NCBI GenBank assembly: GCA_036429605.1
Contig: CM071589.1
Span: 4,154,001-4,218,000 of the forward strand
DNA length: 64,000 nucleotides
Direction: 5' to 3'
Source: Cladobotryum mycophilum
Lineage: Eukaryota; Ascomycota; Sordariomycetes; Hypocreales; Hypocreaceae
The stretch's first letter is position 1. The number at the start of each line of letters is the position of its first letter. This document shows, one piece after another, positions 37,170-49,992 of this stretch. Both the position numbers and the translations under genes were made by a program. The notes under the pieces were generated by a model. The model had not been told where the DNA came from. It saw only the letters and a list, made by a program, of their open reading frames with translations, and did no database searches.

Positions 37170-37735
37170 ATAAATAAATTAAATTAAGAGATAAAGGTTT
37201 TTAGAAAGCTAAATCTTTTACGAGTACTTAAGGCCTTAAGATCGCTTGTACCTTGCAAATGAATAGATTCCTTCCCATACACTTAACACCGCAGTTACTT
37301 ACTTGTACACACAGTCGCGTACACGCAACAATCCTACAAATCACACACACAATCAACAACTATGACTATCATTATCTCAGCAATTAAATAAATAACTAAA
37401 GCGTCTGACTAACCTAAATCTAGTTGCTGACTGAACCTGGAAGAGGCAATAAGATAGCTTAAAAAGAGAATCTAAATCTAAGCTCTACGATAGCTAAATT
37501 AAAAACCAAACAGAAGATCAGAAAAAAGGTAGCTGGGTTTTAGATAATTAAAAGTAATAATATATATAATTATTTAATTAATATATTAATTATATAATTA
37601 AATAATATATATTTTATTAGAATATATAAGATCTAGATCTTAATAAGATAAGGCTAAACCTGTTTATTATAATCAACTAATATAATTAAACGAGTCACAA
37701 ACATTCGTTCCCCAAGGGGGGGCTACATTTTATAA
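37170..37735 (+). repeat. Family B arm, least mutated copy
   Basis: Contains the most normal composition of the family (about 37240-37540, for example CACAGTCGCGTACACGCAAC) and the end motif ACGAGTCACAAACATTCGTT then CCCCAAGGGGGGG. Useful as the nearest thing to a consensus. Confidence 0.5.
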
Positions 37736-38149
37736 AGCCTTTTTTTAGCCTAATATAATGGACTAAGGTCTCAAGCCCTAGTTATAGTAGGGCCTATATT
37801 TAACCACAATATCAATAATATATTTAACTGCTATCGGCTAATTAAGTATTTTATAATAGTCAACGTAGCAGCTATAATTATATACATTAACTATTTTAAT
37901 CAATTAGCTATTTTAATTATTTAACTGTTTATATAAGCTATTTGTATTATTTAATAGTGATAGTTCTTATTATAGAATATTTAATTAGCCTACAGCGATT
38001 AAATATACTGCAAATATAGTGGTTAAATACGAGCCCTGCTATAACTAGAGCCTAGGTACAGGAGTTAAATCACTAGCCATAGCATGACTCTAATTAAAGC
38101 TAATAACTGCCCGATTAGTAATATATTATAGCCCGAACAGTAATACTTA
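37736..38149. mobile_element. Family C element, internally shortened
   Basis: Right end reads TATTATAGCCCGAACAGTAA then TACTTAT. The interior keeps CTATAACTAGAGCCTAGGTA, as in other copies, with moderate mutation. The left end is not clear. Confidence 0.5.
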
Positions 38150-39649
38150 TGAGACAAAACTAAACCTATTAACTATAATTAATTAACATAATTAAACCAG
38201 TTATAACAACCTAGCTTTTAAAAGGGTTATATACCTTTTTATCTTTATTACTTTACTGTTACTATAATACCTTTTTTTATTTATATTTAATATATCTTTT
38301 TGTCTTTATACTTTATTATTATTAATCTTTTTAATTTCAATTATTAATTATTATTATATTTATTTATATTTTTATAAGTTGTTTAATAGTTTCTTTTAAT
38401 GAATGTTTATTTAGGCTATAACTATTACTATAGCAATTAAGTAATTTACTTTAGAGTATAGTTTAGTATTTAGTTTTAGTTTTAACTCTCATTTTAAGTC
38501 CCTTTCTTTATAGAGAATTAATTACTTATAATAATTTAGGAATAACCAATTATTAAAGCTATAATAATTATTAAAAAGGCAAATATCCTTTAAGTTTCTT
38601 ATAATAAAATTCAAACATATACTATTAATAAATAGTATATTAAAAGCATTAATACTTAATTAGATTATATTAAAGTATTCTAAATTTATAGTAAATTGTA
38701 TATATATTACTTTTATATAAGATTAAAGATTAATAAACAAACACTATAAATACAATAAAAATTAAGCCTAGTATTCTAGAACAAAATTTATATTAATATA
38801 TAAATATTGTATTTATGTATTATAAATAATACAACAAGTATAATACTATCTAGTTATAATAAGTTCTTCTTTATCTTTTTTATTATAACTTATCTTTTAG
38901 TTACAGACTATTGCTTAATGTATACTACACGGTCTATTTACTTTTCCTGCATAAAACATATATACAACTTAACTAAGATAAATTATCTTCTTAGTTAACA
39001 TTACTAAAACTAATAATAAAAAACCAAATTTTATTCCTTTTAATAAAATTATAGTTATAGTCTTTTTTACTTATTTTTTTATGTTCTCACTAGGCTTTAG
39101 CTAAGGTGTATGTGTATTTATATTTAATAATGTCTTTGTTAAAGATTCTATTCTATTTTAAATATACTTTATTAAATAATAAAAATGATATTATTAAAGT
39201 TATTCAAGTTTATTATAGTCTAGTGCAAGAGTATGTTATACTCTTATTTATATATAAGTCATTTCTTTTCATTTAATCCTTTTCATTATAAGTTATTAAT
39301 TCTTTAATAATTGTTATTATTTAATTTTACGTTTTAATTACACCAGTTCAATAAGGAAATATAAGATTAAAACTATTGATATAGAGGATTTATAACATTA
39401 AAAGAGTATATAATTATTTTATTTACCTATTATTAATATAGGCTAGATTATCTAGTTAATTGCTATTTGAGATATCTAAGATACTTTCTAAAAGGCAATA
39501 ATTAAAAACTGTACTATTAGAAAGAAAATAACTTTACATTTAATAGTTAATGTTTCTTATAAGGTCTTAACGTCTTAAGTTAATCTTTTTCTTAGCTTTG
39601 TTATAGGAATTCTATTATTATAGTATTATTAAAATAATATACTTATTTA

Positions 39650-40330
39650 AATCCCCCTTACGGGACAGGTCTTTGTGACTCGTTTGATTATATTAGTTAA
39701 CTATAATAAATAGGTTTAGTCTTATCTTATTAAGATCTAAATCTTATATATTCTAATAATATAATTATTATTTAATTATATAATTAAAGTATTAGCTAAA
39801 TATTTATATATATATCATTACCTTTAGTTATCTAGAATTTAATTACTTTTATTTTCTTTTATTTAAATTATTTAGGTTTTCTTTTATAATTAAACTTAAG
39901 TTTTTTTTATAATATAATTTAAATTACTTGAACGATTAATTTTTTTTTCATTCTAGCTATTTCTTATTGCTTTTTGCTTAGCCTTATTTTTGGCTTTAGT
40001 AGCATTTGCATTTAACTCTTTTGCCTAAGTCATCCTGTTATATATGTTTTTTTTTAGGTATAGTCAGTAATTCGATTTAGATTAGCTAGATACTTTGGTT
40101 ATCTACTTGGTTACTAAGATGATAAGAGTTGTGGTTATTGATTGTGTGTTATGATTTGTGTATGAGTAATTATAATGTCGAGTGTGATTAGTAGGAAGGA
40201 ATTTATTTATTTGTAAGTAATCTTAACGCCTTAAGTACTTATAGAAGATCTAGTTTTTTAAAAACCTTTGTTTTTAGTTTATTATTTATTATTACAGTAA
40301 ATATATTATATAAAAAGTATGAATAGGTTT
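39650..40330 (-). repeat. Family B arm, inverted
   Basis: Begins with CGGGACAGGTCTTTGTGACT and continues through the mirror image of the 37170-37735 copy. A further inverted arm begins near 41880 and runs to about 42440. Confidence 0.5.
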
Positions 40331-43244
40331 AGGTTTAGTTAGATTAAATGCTTAAACTTTAACTTTTATAATATAATTAAGGTTTTTAATATAATAAAAT
40401 ATACTAAGGTCTAGGGTCAGCTAGTAGTTTATAAGATAGTATTAATCTTATTAATCTTATTGTCTTTGAGATTTATGTGTTTCTTAGGGCTTATTCTATT
40501 TTTTATGTTTTCTATATTATCTTTGATTATGTATAAGATTGTTACAGCTTTTCACGTTAAGTTTATAGTATAAGCATTTCTTTAATTTTTAATCCTATGA
40601 TATCATAAAAATCTAGTTAATAGTTAAATAATAATTTTATAAGCAATTTATAAATAGTATTATTTATATATTACTATAAATAACTTATACTGACTATAGT
40701 CATAAGGATTAAATAATTTATTTTATATTAATTAAGTAATAAAATAATATTTTAGTATTACACTGTTTTTTTTATTTGTTTAAGGGTAAAAGGCTATAAA
40801 TGTTTTTATTTTACCTTAGTGTAATAATATAGTTGTACTAGAATTCACTTATAAAGACTATTTCCTTATTTACTAGAATACTTTTATTAAACTTAAATAT
40901 TATAGATTTGATTGTTTATGTATTATACAAATATACATTTTAATATTGTTAAGATACAGAATTTGTACTATATTTAAGAATATTAATATAATAACTATGG
41001 ACTAACTTAATTTTCTATAGTCGCAATTACAATGCCTATAAGGGTCTGCAATGGCTATTTTAAACAACAAGCTATTGTAATGATTTATCTATATTAGGTA
41101 TTTGGATTAGCTAATAAAAATACTATTGAATATCATTATAGTACAATACTTACTCTTATAAAACATTCAATCACCTCATTGTAATTAAATAGACTATAAA
41201 TATAGCAAGTAAATATAAGCCTACTATGAATAAAGCTCAGGAACTTAATTTATAGCATTAGGCTAAAGGAGTAAAAACTATTATAAAATATAGTTTAATT
41301 ATTAACATATTATAGCTAAAATAGTAACATTTATTCTATTATATAATTATATTAATAGTTTATATATAATTATAGACCTTCTTCTTTTAAGATTAATAAT
41401 ATTCGTGTTTAAATAAGACTTTTAAAATATATAGTTTTTATTTTATAGTTGAACAGTGAACATGGCATCTAGTGCCTGTGTTTTTAGTATATTTAATATT
41501 AAATTATTTAATAAGATATAGTAATAATAATAAGAATAATCCTGTCTTAAGAATATAGTAGTTATAAAATAAGGTTAATACTATAAGCTACAAGCTAACT
41601 TTAGACCTTAATATATTTTATTATACTAAAAGCTTTAATTATATTATTAAAAGTAAAGTTTAAATAATTAATTTAATTTAATTTACATTTATTTATAATT
41701 ATTATATAATATATTTATTATAATAATAAATAAATTAAAAAGTATAATTTAAAAAATTAAATATATAATTATAATACTTAACAGAATTTTAATTATATAA
41801 ATAAAAATTTAGTAAAAAGAATAATTAGATTTTAAATAAGTAAAAATAAACATATATATAATTATTTTTTAATTATTTCATATTTAATTAATTTTATTTA
41901 TATAATTAAATTCTTTTTTTAAATATTATAATTATATCGTTAACTTTTTTATTTATATATATATATATATATATATTTAATTATATTTATTATTTAATTT
42001 AATTAATTAATTTACTTTTAATTTACTTTTATTTTAATACTATTTTATTTAGTTTTTACGTTAACTATTATAAAGCTTAGATTTAAATTCTCTTTTAAGC
42101 TATTTTATTATATATAATCCTTTTTAGGTTTAGTTAATAACTAGATTTAGGTTTATTAAGTATTTTAATTACTTACTTAATTACTAAGAATAATAATTAT
42201 AATTGTTAATTATATGTGTGTTTTATGGGATCGTTGTGTATATACGACTATATATACAAGTAATTCACTGTTACAGGCAACTGTGATGCCGAGTGTAATC
42301 AATGGGAAGGAATCTATTTATTTACAAGAAATCTTAAGAGCTTAAGTACTTGTAGAAGATCTAGCTTTTTATAAAAAATCGTTTATCGTTTGGTTCGGTT
42401 TGTTTATTATTATAGTAAATATATTATATAAAAAGTATAAATAGATTTAGGTTTAGTTGTATTAATTATTTAAACTTTAATTTTAATAATCTAATTAAAG
42501 TTTTTAGTATAATAGTTTAAAGATACATTAAAGTCTAGAATTAGCTAATAGGTCATAGTATTAATATTATTTTAGAGCTAGTATATTCTTAAAATAAAAT
42601 TATTTTTATTCTTATTATTATACTTTATTAAATAATCTAATAATAGATATACTAAAAATACATATATTAAATACTATATTCACTATTTAATTATAAAATT
42701 AAAAACTATATATATATTATACTTTATTTTTATTAATATATTTATATAGTTTTTAATATTAATATAAATATTAATTTATAAAAGAAAATTATATTTTACT
42801 ATAAAGTTAATAGTATAAGATATAATTTTATTATTTAAAAAAATAAGTATAATTATACTATTTAAATATAGTATTCTAGGCTTAAGCTATAAGTTAATAT
42901 ATTATTATATAGTAGTACTAAAGTATTATGTATAGTATATCTATAGCGAGCGTACTATAAGTATATAACAAGTAATACTTAGATCTATAATAAGAATATA
43001 ATAGAGTTATAGTAAGTTCATAGAGTATAAGTTTCCTCTTTCTTTAATCTTTTAAATAATCGTTTATAATGCCTAATTACAGTTATTATAAGATCAGCCT
43101 ATTATATATATTATAAAAATCTAATTCTTTTAATCTTTTAATTATTTATTATTAATAATTCATTTAATTGTTATTAAATACAAAAATATAATGGCACCTT
43201 AGAAAATAACTAAATAAATAAAATTATAAATTATAATTATTATA

Positions 43245-45735
43245 TTATAAATCCCTTTCAAGAGATAAATCTTTATAACTTATATACCCGTAGGCAACCC
43301 CTTAGTTGGGCACAAATTAGTGGGACAGCATTAAAATTCCAGGACAAAGGCTTTAACAGCCTATAAAATCAGCTATTTAAGCCTAATTGAGTTAGTTTTT
43401 GTTTAGCAAAATCTATTTATTATATATATAAAAGGTTTATATTATTAGGTTTTTCATTTTATAAAAACTAGATTTTATATAGAATCAAATAAAATTAAAG
43501 AATATATAAAATAATTTATTTATATAAAGTTATATAATAAATAAATTTCAAAATATAAAGTTCTATTTAACATTTTAATTTCTAATAAATTTTATTATAA
43601 ACTCATTATATTTTTAAATAATTATTGATATTTTATATCTAGATCTTTATTATTTTCATAATAAAATTATATATTTTTAGAGTATAAATTTATAAAATAT
43701 AAATAAATTATATAAAAATATAATAACTTTATACTAAAGTTTATTAAAAATCAAAATCTTAAATAAAACCTTATGTTTTAAAACTTATTTATTATATAAC
43801 TTTATATAAATTAATATTTATATTTTTAATTATATTTAAACTTTTAATATATATAATTCTTTTATAACTCTATTTAATTCTATATAAAATCTAATGTTTA
43901 TAAAATTAACAATTTAAATATATAAACCTTTTATATATATAATAAATAGATTTCTATGACAACCTAACCTTATACTTATATCATTTATAAACCTAGACTT
44001 ACTTTTAATAATACCCGTACAAGCTACTAATCAGAATACAATTATAATAAAACCCTAAATAATATAATCAATTACGATCAGCTTAAATAACATTAACTCA
44101 AGTATACTTAACAGCTTGAATAAGATTAATTTAAGTATATATAATAGCTTAAATAAGATTAACTTGATCTAGGTTATTCTTGTTGGGAAACGCCCGGAAT
44201 GTCACAATTTCGCTGAAAAAACTAACCTAATTACGCTTAAATAGCTGGTTTTATAGGCCTTTAAAGCCTTTGTCCTGGAATTTTGATGCTGTCCCGCTAA
44301 TTTGTGCCCAACTAAGGGGTGAGGCCCTTAGTTGGCCCCCGCAGAGGGGATTCCTACGAGTAATTATATTAATTAATTATAATAACTATACTTAGTTTTA
44401 TTTTATTAAAATCTAAATCTTATATAATTTAATAAAACAGTTATTATTTAATTATATAATTAAAATATAAACTAAGTAAGTATATATAAAAGTAAGTTAC
44501 TATTATAAAGAATTATAATATTAAGTATAATTAATAAGAAGGAATTTATTTATTTATAAGCGATTTTAAGGCCTTAAATCCTTATAAAAGATCCAGTTTT
44601 TTATAAGAAAAAACCTTTATCTCTTAGTTTATTATTTATTATTATAGTAAATATATTATATAATCAGTATAAATTTATTTAAATTTAATTTAATTAATTA
44701 GTTAAAGTTCAATTTTAATAATCTAATTAAACCTTTTAATATAATAGTATATTCAGGTCTAGACATAATTAATAGTTTATAATATTAATTTTATTTTATA
44801 ATTATTATATTTTTAAGATAGGATTATTTTTATTATTATTAGTATGTTTTATTAAATAATTTAATAATAAATATACTAAAAACACAGAGATTAGATATTA
44901 TATTCGTTGTTTAACTATAAAATTATTCTATACTGTTATTATATTATACGCTTAAATAACTTTTAATAGTACTATAAAAACATTTCTATAAGCTATAGTA
45001 TAATATATACTTTTATAATATTTTATTATAATAATAAATAATAAACTTAACTAAAAAATAATTGGTTTTTTTATAGAAAGCCAGATCTTCCGCCTATACT
45101 TAAGGCCTTAACATAACTTGTATCCTATAACTACATAAATTCCTTTTTATTAATTATACTCAATGTTATAGTCACTTATAACAGTAAATCATTTGTATGT
45201 ATAATCATATATATACAATAACCCTATAAAACATATACTTATAATATATAACTAATAACTATAACTCTTATTATCTTAGTAGTTAAGTAATTAAAGTATT
45301 TAACTAAGCTAAATCAAATTATTAACTATACTTAAAAAAACTAATAGAATGATTTAAGTAAAAAGAAATATATAAATTATATTAAAACTAAAACTAAAAT
45401 GAAATAAAAAATAATGAAAGATAACTAAAATTAAAAAGAAATTTATTTAAATTACTTAAATTATATTATAATTAAATTTAAATTTAAATTTTAAGATTAA
45501 AAAAAATAATTTAAATAAAAACTTATAATTATAAAAGTAACTAAATTTTAAATAACTAAAAGTAATAATATATATATAATTATTTAATTAATATTTTAAT
45601 TATATACTTAAATAATAAGTATTTTATTAAAATATATAAAATATAAATCTTAATAAAATAAAACTAAACCTATTTATTATAATTAACTAATATAATTAAA
45701 TAAGTTGTAAAGACTTATCCCCTAAGCGGAGTTAT
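43245..45735. mobile_element. Family B element with both inverted arms, split by the 43287-44360 insertion
   Basis: The left arm begins near 43245 (CCCTTTCAAGAGATAAATCT), is interrupted after 43286, and resumes at 44361. The right arm ends near 45730 (AAGACTTATCCCCTAAGCGG). Without the insertion the element is about 1.4 kb with arms of roughly 0.6 kb and a short centre (about 44730-44940). Confidence 0.55.
43287..44360. mobile_element. TA-flanked inverted-repeat DNA element (family D)
   Basis: 1074 bp between TA dinucleotides (43285-43286 and 44361-44362). Ends are CCCGTAGG and, mirrored, CTCGTAGG. The terminal inverted repeats match over roughly 100 bp (both contain CCCTTAGTTGGGCACAAATT and TTCCAGGACAAAGGCTTTAA). 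The right arm has an extra short segment (about 44323-44350) that repeats CCCTTAGTTGG. Inside, about 43395-43960, is a second nested inverted repeat (ATCTATTTATTATATATATA on both sides). No transposase frame. It is better preserved than its surroundings, so younger. The TA duplication suggests mobilisation by a Tc1/mariner-type transposase; this is inference. Confidence 0.8.
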
Positions 45736-46131
45736 AAATAGGAATAATACTTTATATATTTTATATAAGAAAAGCGTTTATATATAAAATTAACCTAAAG
45801 GTATCTATTATAGCCTGAATAGTAATACTCTATAAAACTTATAAGTTACTATATTATTTTTGACATTTAATATACTTTATAGCCTATATTTATTTTATTA
45901 ATATTCTAGTGCCTTTTATAAGTTTACATATTATAACTGTATTTAATCAATTTCTGGATAATCTATAATTACTATTCTCTTATAATAGTTTAAATATCTA
46001 AGTATATTAACTTATTAAAAAGACTTTAAATATTAGCTTATATTATTTTTGAACCGTAGTAAATCAGGTATTCATCATTATAGCATACAATCTGGTTTAT
46101 TCAAGTGTAATCTCTGGTTTACTATTAAATA

Positions 46132-46680
46132 AGAGTATTACTATTCGGGCTATAATTAACTCAAATTGCCCTAGCACTACGACTACTGCTTTAACTCTTG
46201 CACCAAAGCTACAGTTATGGCAGGGCTTGCATTTAAGTAATATAATTACAGTGTATTTTATTACCATAAATCAATTAAATGTACTATAATAGTAATAGCT
46301 AATCGCAATACCTAAGTATATTGGCTAATTCTAATGACTGATTGAAATAACTGATTAAAATAACTGATTAAAATAACTGCTTAAAATAGCTGAAGTAAAT
46401 AACTAATGTAAATCTCGCTAATATAAATAGCTAATTGAATTAGTTAATGTAAAGGGTTAATATATATGGCTATTGTATATAGTTATAGCGGCCGTTATGG
46501 CTATTATAAGGCATTTAATTAAGCTATAGTAATTAAATATACTATAATTATTATAGTTAAATACAAGCTCTACTATAACTAGGGTTTAAAAGCCTAGTAC
46601 TACACTAGGTTAAAAGTAAAAAGGTTCTGGAAAATATAACCCGAATAGTAATATATTATAGCCCGAATAGTAATACTCTT
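46132..46680. mobile_element. Family C inverted-repeat element, best preserved copy
   Basis: 549 bp with ends AGAGTATTACTATTCGGGCT and its mirror AGCCCGAATAGTAATACTCT, flanked by AAATA on both sides (46127-46131 and 46681-46685). The interior has short degenerate repeats (AATAACTGATTAA type). No open frame, so non-autonomous. Confidence 0.75.
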
Positions 46681-48199
46681 AAATAATAATCTTAACTTGT
46701 TTGCTCTCCTCTAGTGTAGGGGTTAGTTTATATATATCTTTTATTTTATTCTTTTTAAAAGATCTATTATCCCGAGAGAAATGTTTTATTTTACTATAAT
46801 TAGAATAATACTTTTAAGTTATATTAAGGTTTATTTTATTTTATTTACTATTATTAAGTCTAATAATATAATTATTTTCGAGTTTCTGATATTTCTGATT
46901 TTCTTTTTCTTATGCATAATAAATATATTATTGTGTATTAATTTTAATAGGTATTTTAATATATCTTATAAAAACATTTAATAGATTCTTTTTAAAAAGT
47001 ATAATTTTAATATTTTCTTTTTGTCTTTAATGAAACTAGTTTTTTAATAGTTTATAATTTTAATAAAGCTTTAAATGGCTTGTTTAAATGTAATAATAGA
47101 ATCTAAGACTAATCTTTTTTAACAGAAGTCTTTTTTAAATTATTTGATTTACTTTTTATTTCTTATTAATAATAATAAATACTTTTAAAGTGTTATATTA
47201 ATTTATTTAAGTCTTTAAAGATTTTTTTGTTTTAACTATCTTTTATTTTTTTAAATAATTAAAATAGTCTTTTATAAATCCTTTTAAATATATACAAATC
47301 TAAATTACGTTTATATAGTTTCTCTTAAAATATAATAAAAATAATTATAATAAGTTTATAAGGATTTAATAAAAGCTTATAAAATATTATTTTTAGTTTT
47401 TTTTAACAAATAATCCTAGGTCTTTTAATCTAATAATTTCTTTAATATTTGTTTTTATATTTATTATTAACTTTTCCTTAACACTATTTATTTATTTCTA
47501 AAATTATTTTATTTTTTAACTTTTATAGAATACTATAATTAATGATACTAAAATAAATACTTAAAAGAATTACTATTCTTCATTAGCTATAATACGTAAT
47601 ATTACTTAAGGCTATAGTAATCCACTAAAAATTATAAATATATACTATTTTAAGTATTTCCTAATACAAATAAGCTAGATTATATTTTAATATGAGAAAC
47701 ATATTAGAGTACCATTAAATAATAATATAATGTACTGTAATTTATGTATTAAACGTTAATAATAAGTAATTAAATTACGAATTAATTAAATATATAAAAT
47801 AACATATGAATTAAAATAAGTAATTCTAATATTTATTCTAATTTAAATAAATATAAGACTTATTTTAATTTATATGTTATTTTATATATATATTATATTA
47901 CACTAACTAGCTTTATTATATATATGTAAGGCCTTACTCCCTCTTTTATTATAATACTATATAGGCTGCTTTACTATTTATAAAAGAAAACCTTGCTGAA
48001 GAAGAAAAACCTATTATGTAAAGGCTAAGTTCTATTGGAATCTTAGACTTACTATATACCCGTTCCTCTCTCATTACAATTTCTGTTTAATATGGTTTCT
48101 TTAATATAGTAATTGTATATTAAACTTATTGTTTTCATAGCACTAGATTAATTTACTATTCTAAAGATTAATTTTAGAATCTATTGTATTATCGTAGCG

Positions 48200-48850
48200 A
48201 GTATAGCCTAGGCTTAAGCCAGGGGCTAGATGCTATAAAAAGTATACCCTATACCTAGTGCCTCTATTATCGATTAAAAGAGCCGTTATAATAACACTAC
48301 AAGAACAGCCTACATTATTTCTTTTTGCCCTAAGGCAGGACAAATACTTAGTTTCTTTTTCTAAGGGAGCTAGTCTAAAAAAAGATAACTTATAGTAGAA
48401 TTTAAACCTATAACTTCTAGTAATTGAGCAGAAAGTCCTAGGCGGTTAATTATTCTGCTATACGGGCAATCTAATAATTATAATAGATTAAATTAATATA
48501 TTCTTTGAGTATATAATATATCTTATATTAATAACTCTCTTAACGGTTTATGAATAAATTCATAAACAATTACAAAGATAAAAATGCTAGCCTTGTATAG
48601 CAATATAAATAAGCCCTATAATTATTTATCTGACTAAGGAAAAAAAGGAAACAATAACTTTTATAATTATAGTGCAGGTCCTTTGCTTAGGGCTAGGTAT
48701 TAAGCAAAAACATACCCCTAGTAATACTTATATAGCTTATTAACTAGGCTATTCCTATGGGGTTAGTGCTATATAGATAAGGCAAAAAGCCTATATCTCC
48801 TTATAAGAATTTAAACTATAATATTAACCCCTTCTCTAATTATAAAACAT
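48200..48850. repeat. Moderate-GC remnant, unclassified
   Basis: Composition is closer to normal than the flanks (for example CTAGGCTTAAGCCAGGGGCT near 48210). No frame or terminal repeat recognised. It contains the tRNA-like fold listed next. Confidence 0.35.
48388..48467 (-). other. Possible degraded tRNA-like sequence
   Basis: On the minus strand the 80 nt start GCCCGTA and end TATAAGT; the two would pair fully as a 7-bp acceptor stem if four transitions (C-to-T, G-to-A) are reversed. A D-arm (GCAG, 9-nt loop, CCGC), a five-base variable loop and a T-arm with the loop TTTAAAT are in the right order. The anticodon arm is oversized (about 25 nt), so either an intron or a different origin. 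It could be a RIP-damaged tRNA gene or the head of a tRNA-derived SINE. Confidence 0.3.
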
Positions 48851-49630
48851 TAAGTATTTAAGCTTATTAATAGCTAGCTTAGTAATTTGAACTTTTAATT
48901 TCAATTTCACTAATAGCTTATATTTTGCTTTTTTATTATCTTATAGACTTTATAATAAATTTTATCTTTTATTATTATTTATTAACTATTTATTTAAACT
49001 ATAATTAATATTATAAATATTAACTTACTTATTTTAAGATAAGACTTAAGGTCTAGATTTAATTTTTAGCTTTAATTCTAACTTTACTTTTTTTAGCTTT
49101 AAAAAATGTTAATAATTTAAAAAGACTTAAAAGTAAAAGTTACTAAGGCTATAATAACTGTTAAGGGAAAAAATAACCTCTAATTCTCTTATAGTAAGGC
49201 TAAGATATATATTCTTAATAAATATTATATTAAAAGATTAAAGCTTAATTAAACTATATTAAGGTATATTAAATTTATAGTAATTAATATATATATTATT
49301 TTTGTATTGTATTAGAGGTTAAGAAAAAGATGATAAAAAAACCTAAAAATAAGCTTAGTATTCTAGAATTGATTTTTTACTAATATATAGATTTAGTATT
49401 TATTTATTGTAAATAATATAATGAGTATAATATTGCTTGTTAATGGTAAGTGTTTTTTTATTATTGTTATTGATACGTATATTCTAGTTAAGAGGTTTTA
49501 GTTAGTTTATAGTATATAATCTATTTGTTCTTTTATAGAAGATACATGAGATTTAATTAAAATAATTACTTTTAGAATTAATATTATTAAAGTTAATAAT
49601 AAGAAAATGATTTCTTTTTAATAAAAGTAT

Positions 49631-49992
49631 ATAATATAATCCACAAGCAAGCGGACCACACAAGCAAGCGGACCACCTTTAAAACCTATATAAAACACTA
49701 TTTTAAACCCCTTGCAAAAACCACTAGTTTTTAATAAAACTTAATAAAAATTTATTTATAGTTATAAAACACTTTAGAATAAACTTTTAATGTAATCTCT
49801 TAAATAAAATTATATAAAATATAAAAAAGATATTATTTTATTATTCTATTATAGTATATACTATAAATAAAATTTTATTAAGTTTTATTAAAAACTAGTG
49901 GTTTTTATAAGATGTTTAAAAATAGTGTTTTATATAGGTTCTAAAGGTGGTCCGCTCGCTTGTGTGGTCTGCTTGCTTGTGGATTATATTAT
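49631..49992. mobile_element. Hairpin MITE with tandem repeats in each end (family E)
   Basis: About 350 bp. The left arm begins near 49641 with CCACAAGCAAGCGGACCAC; the right arm ends at 49982 with the mirror image. Each arm contains two tandem units of ACAAGCAAGCGGACCAC type. Complementarity continues inward through AAACCTATATAAAACACTAT and AACCACTAGTTTTTAATAAA, so most of the element folds on itself. The flanking DNA is also palindromic (TATAATATAAT), so the exact end and a TA duplication cannot be fixed. It is little mutated compared with its surroundings. Confidence 0.8.

Noticed and set aside
38807..38998. 63-codon frame in the AT-rich tract
   Set aside because: Composition-driven hydrophobic Ile/Tyr/Leu-rich sequence, no splice support, no homology.
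46781..46981. 66-codon hydrophobic frame that looks like a membrane protein
   Set aside because: AT-rich DNA naturally encodes Phe/Ile/Leu runs; nothing else supports a gene.
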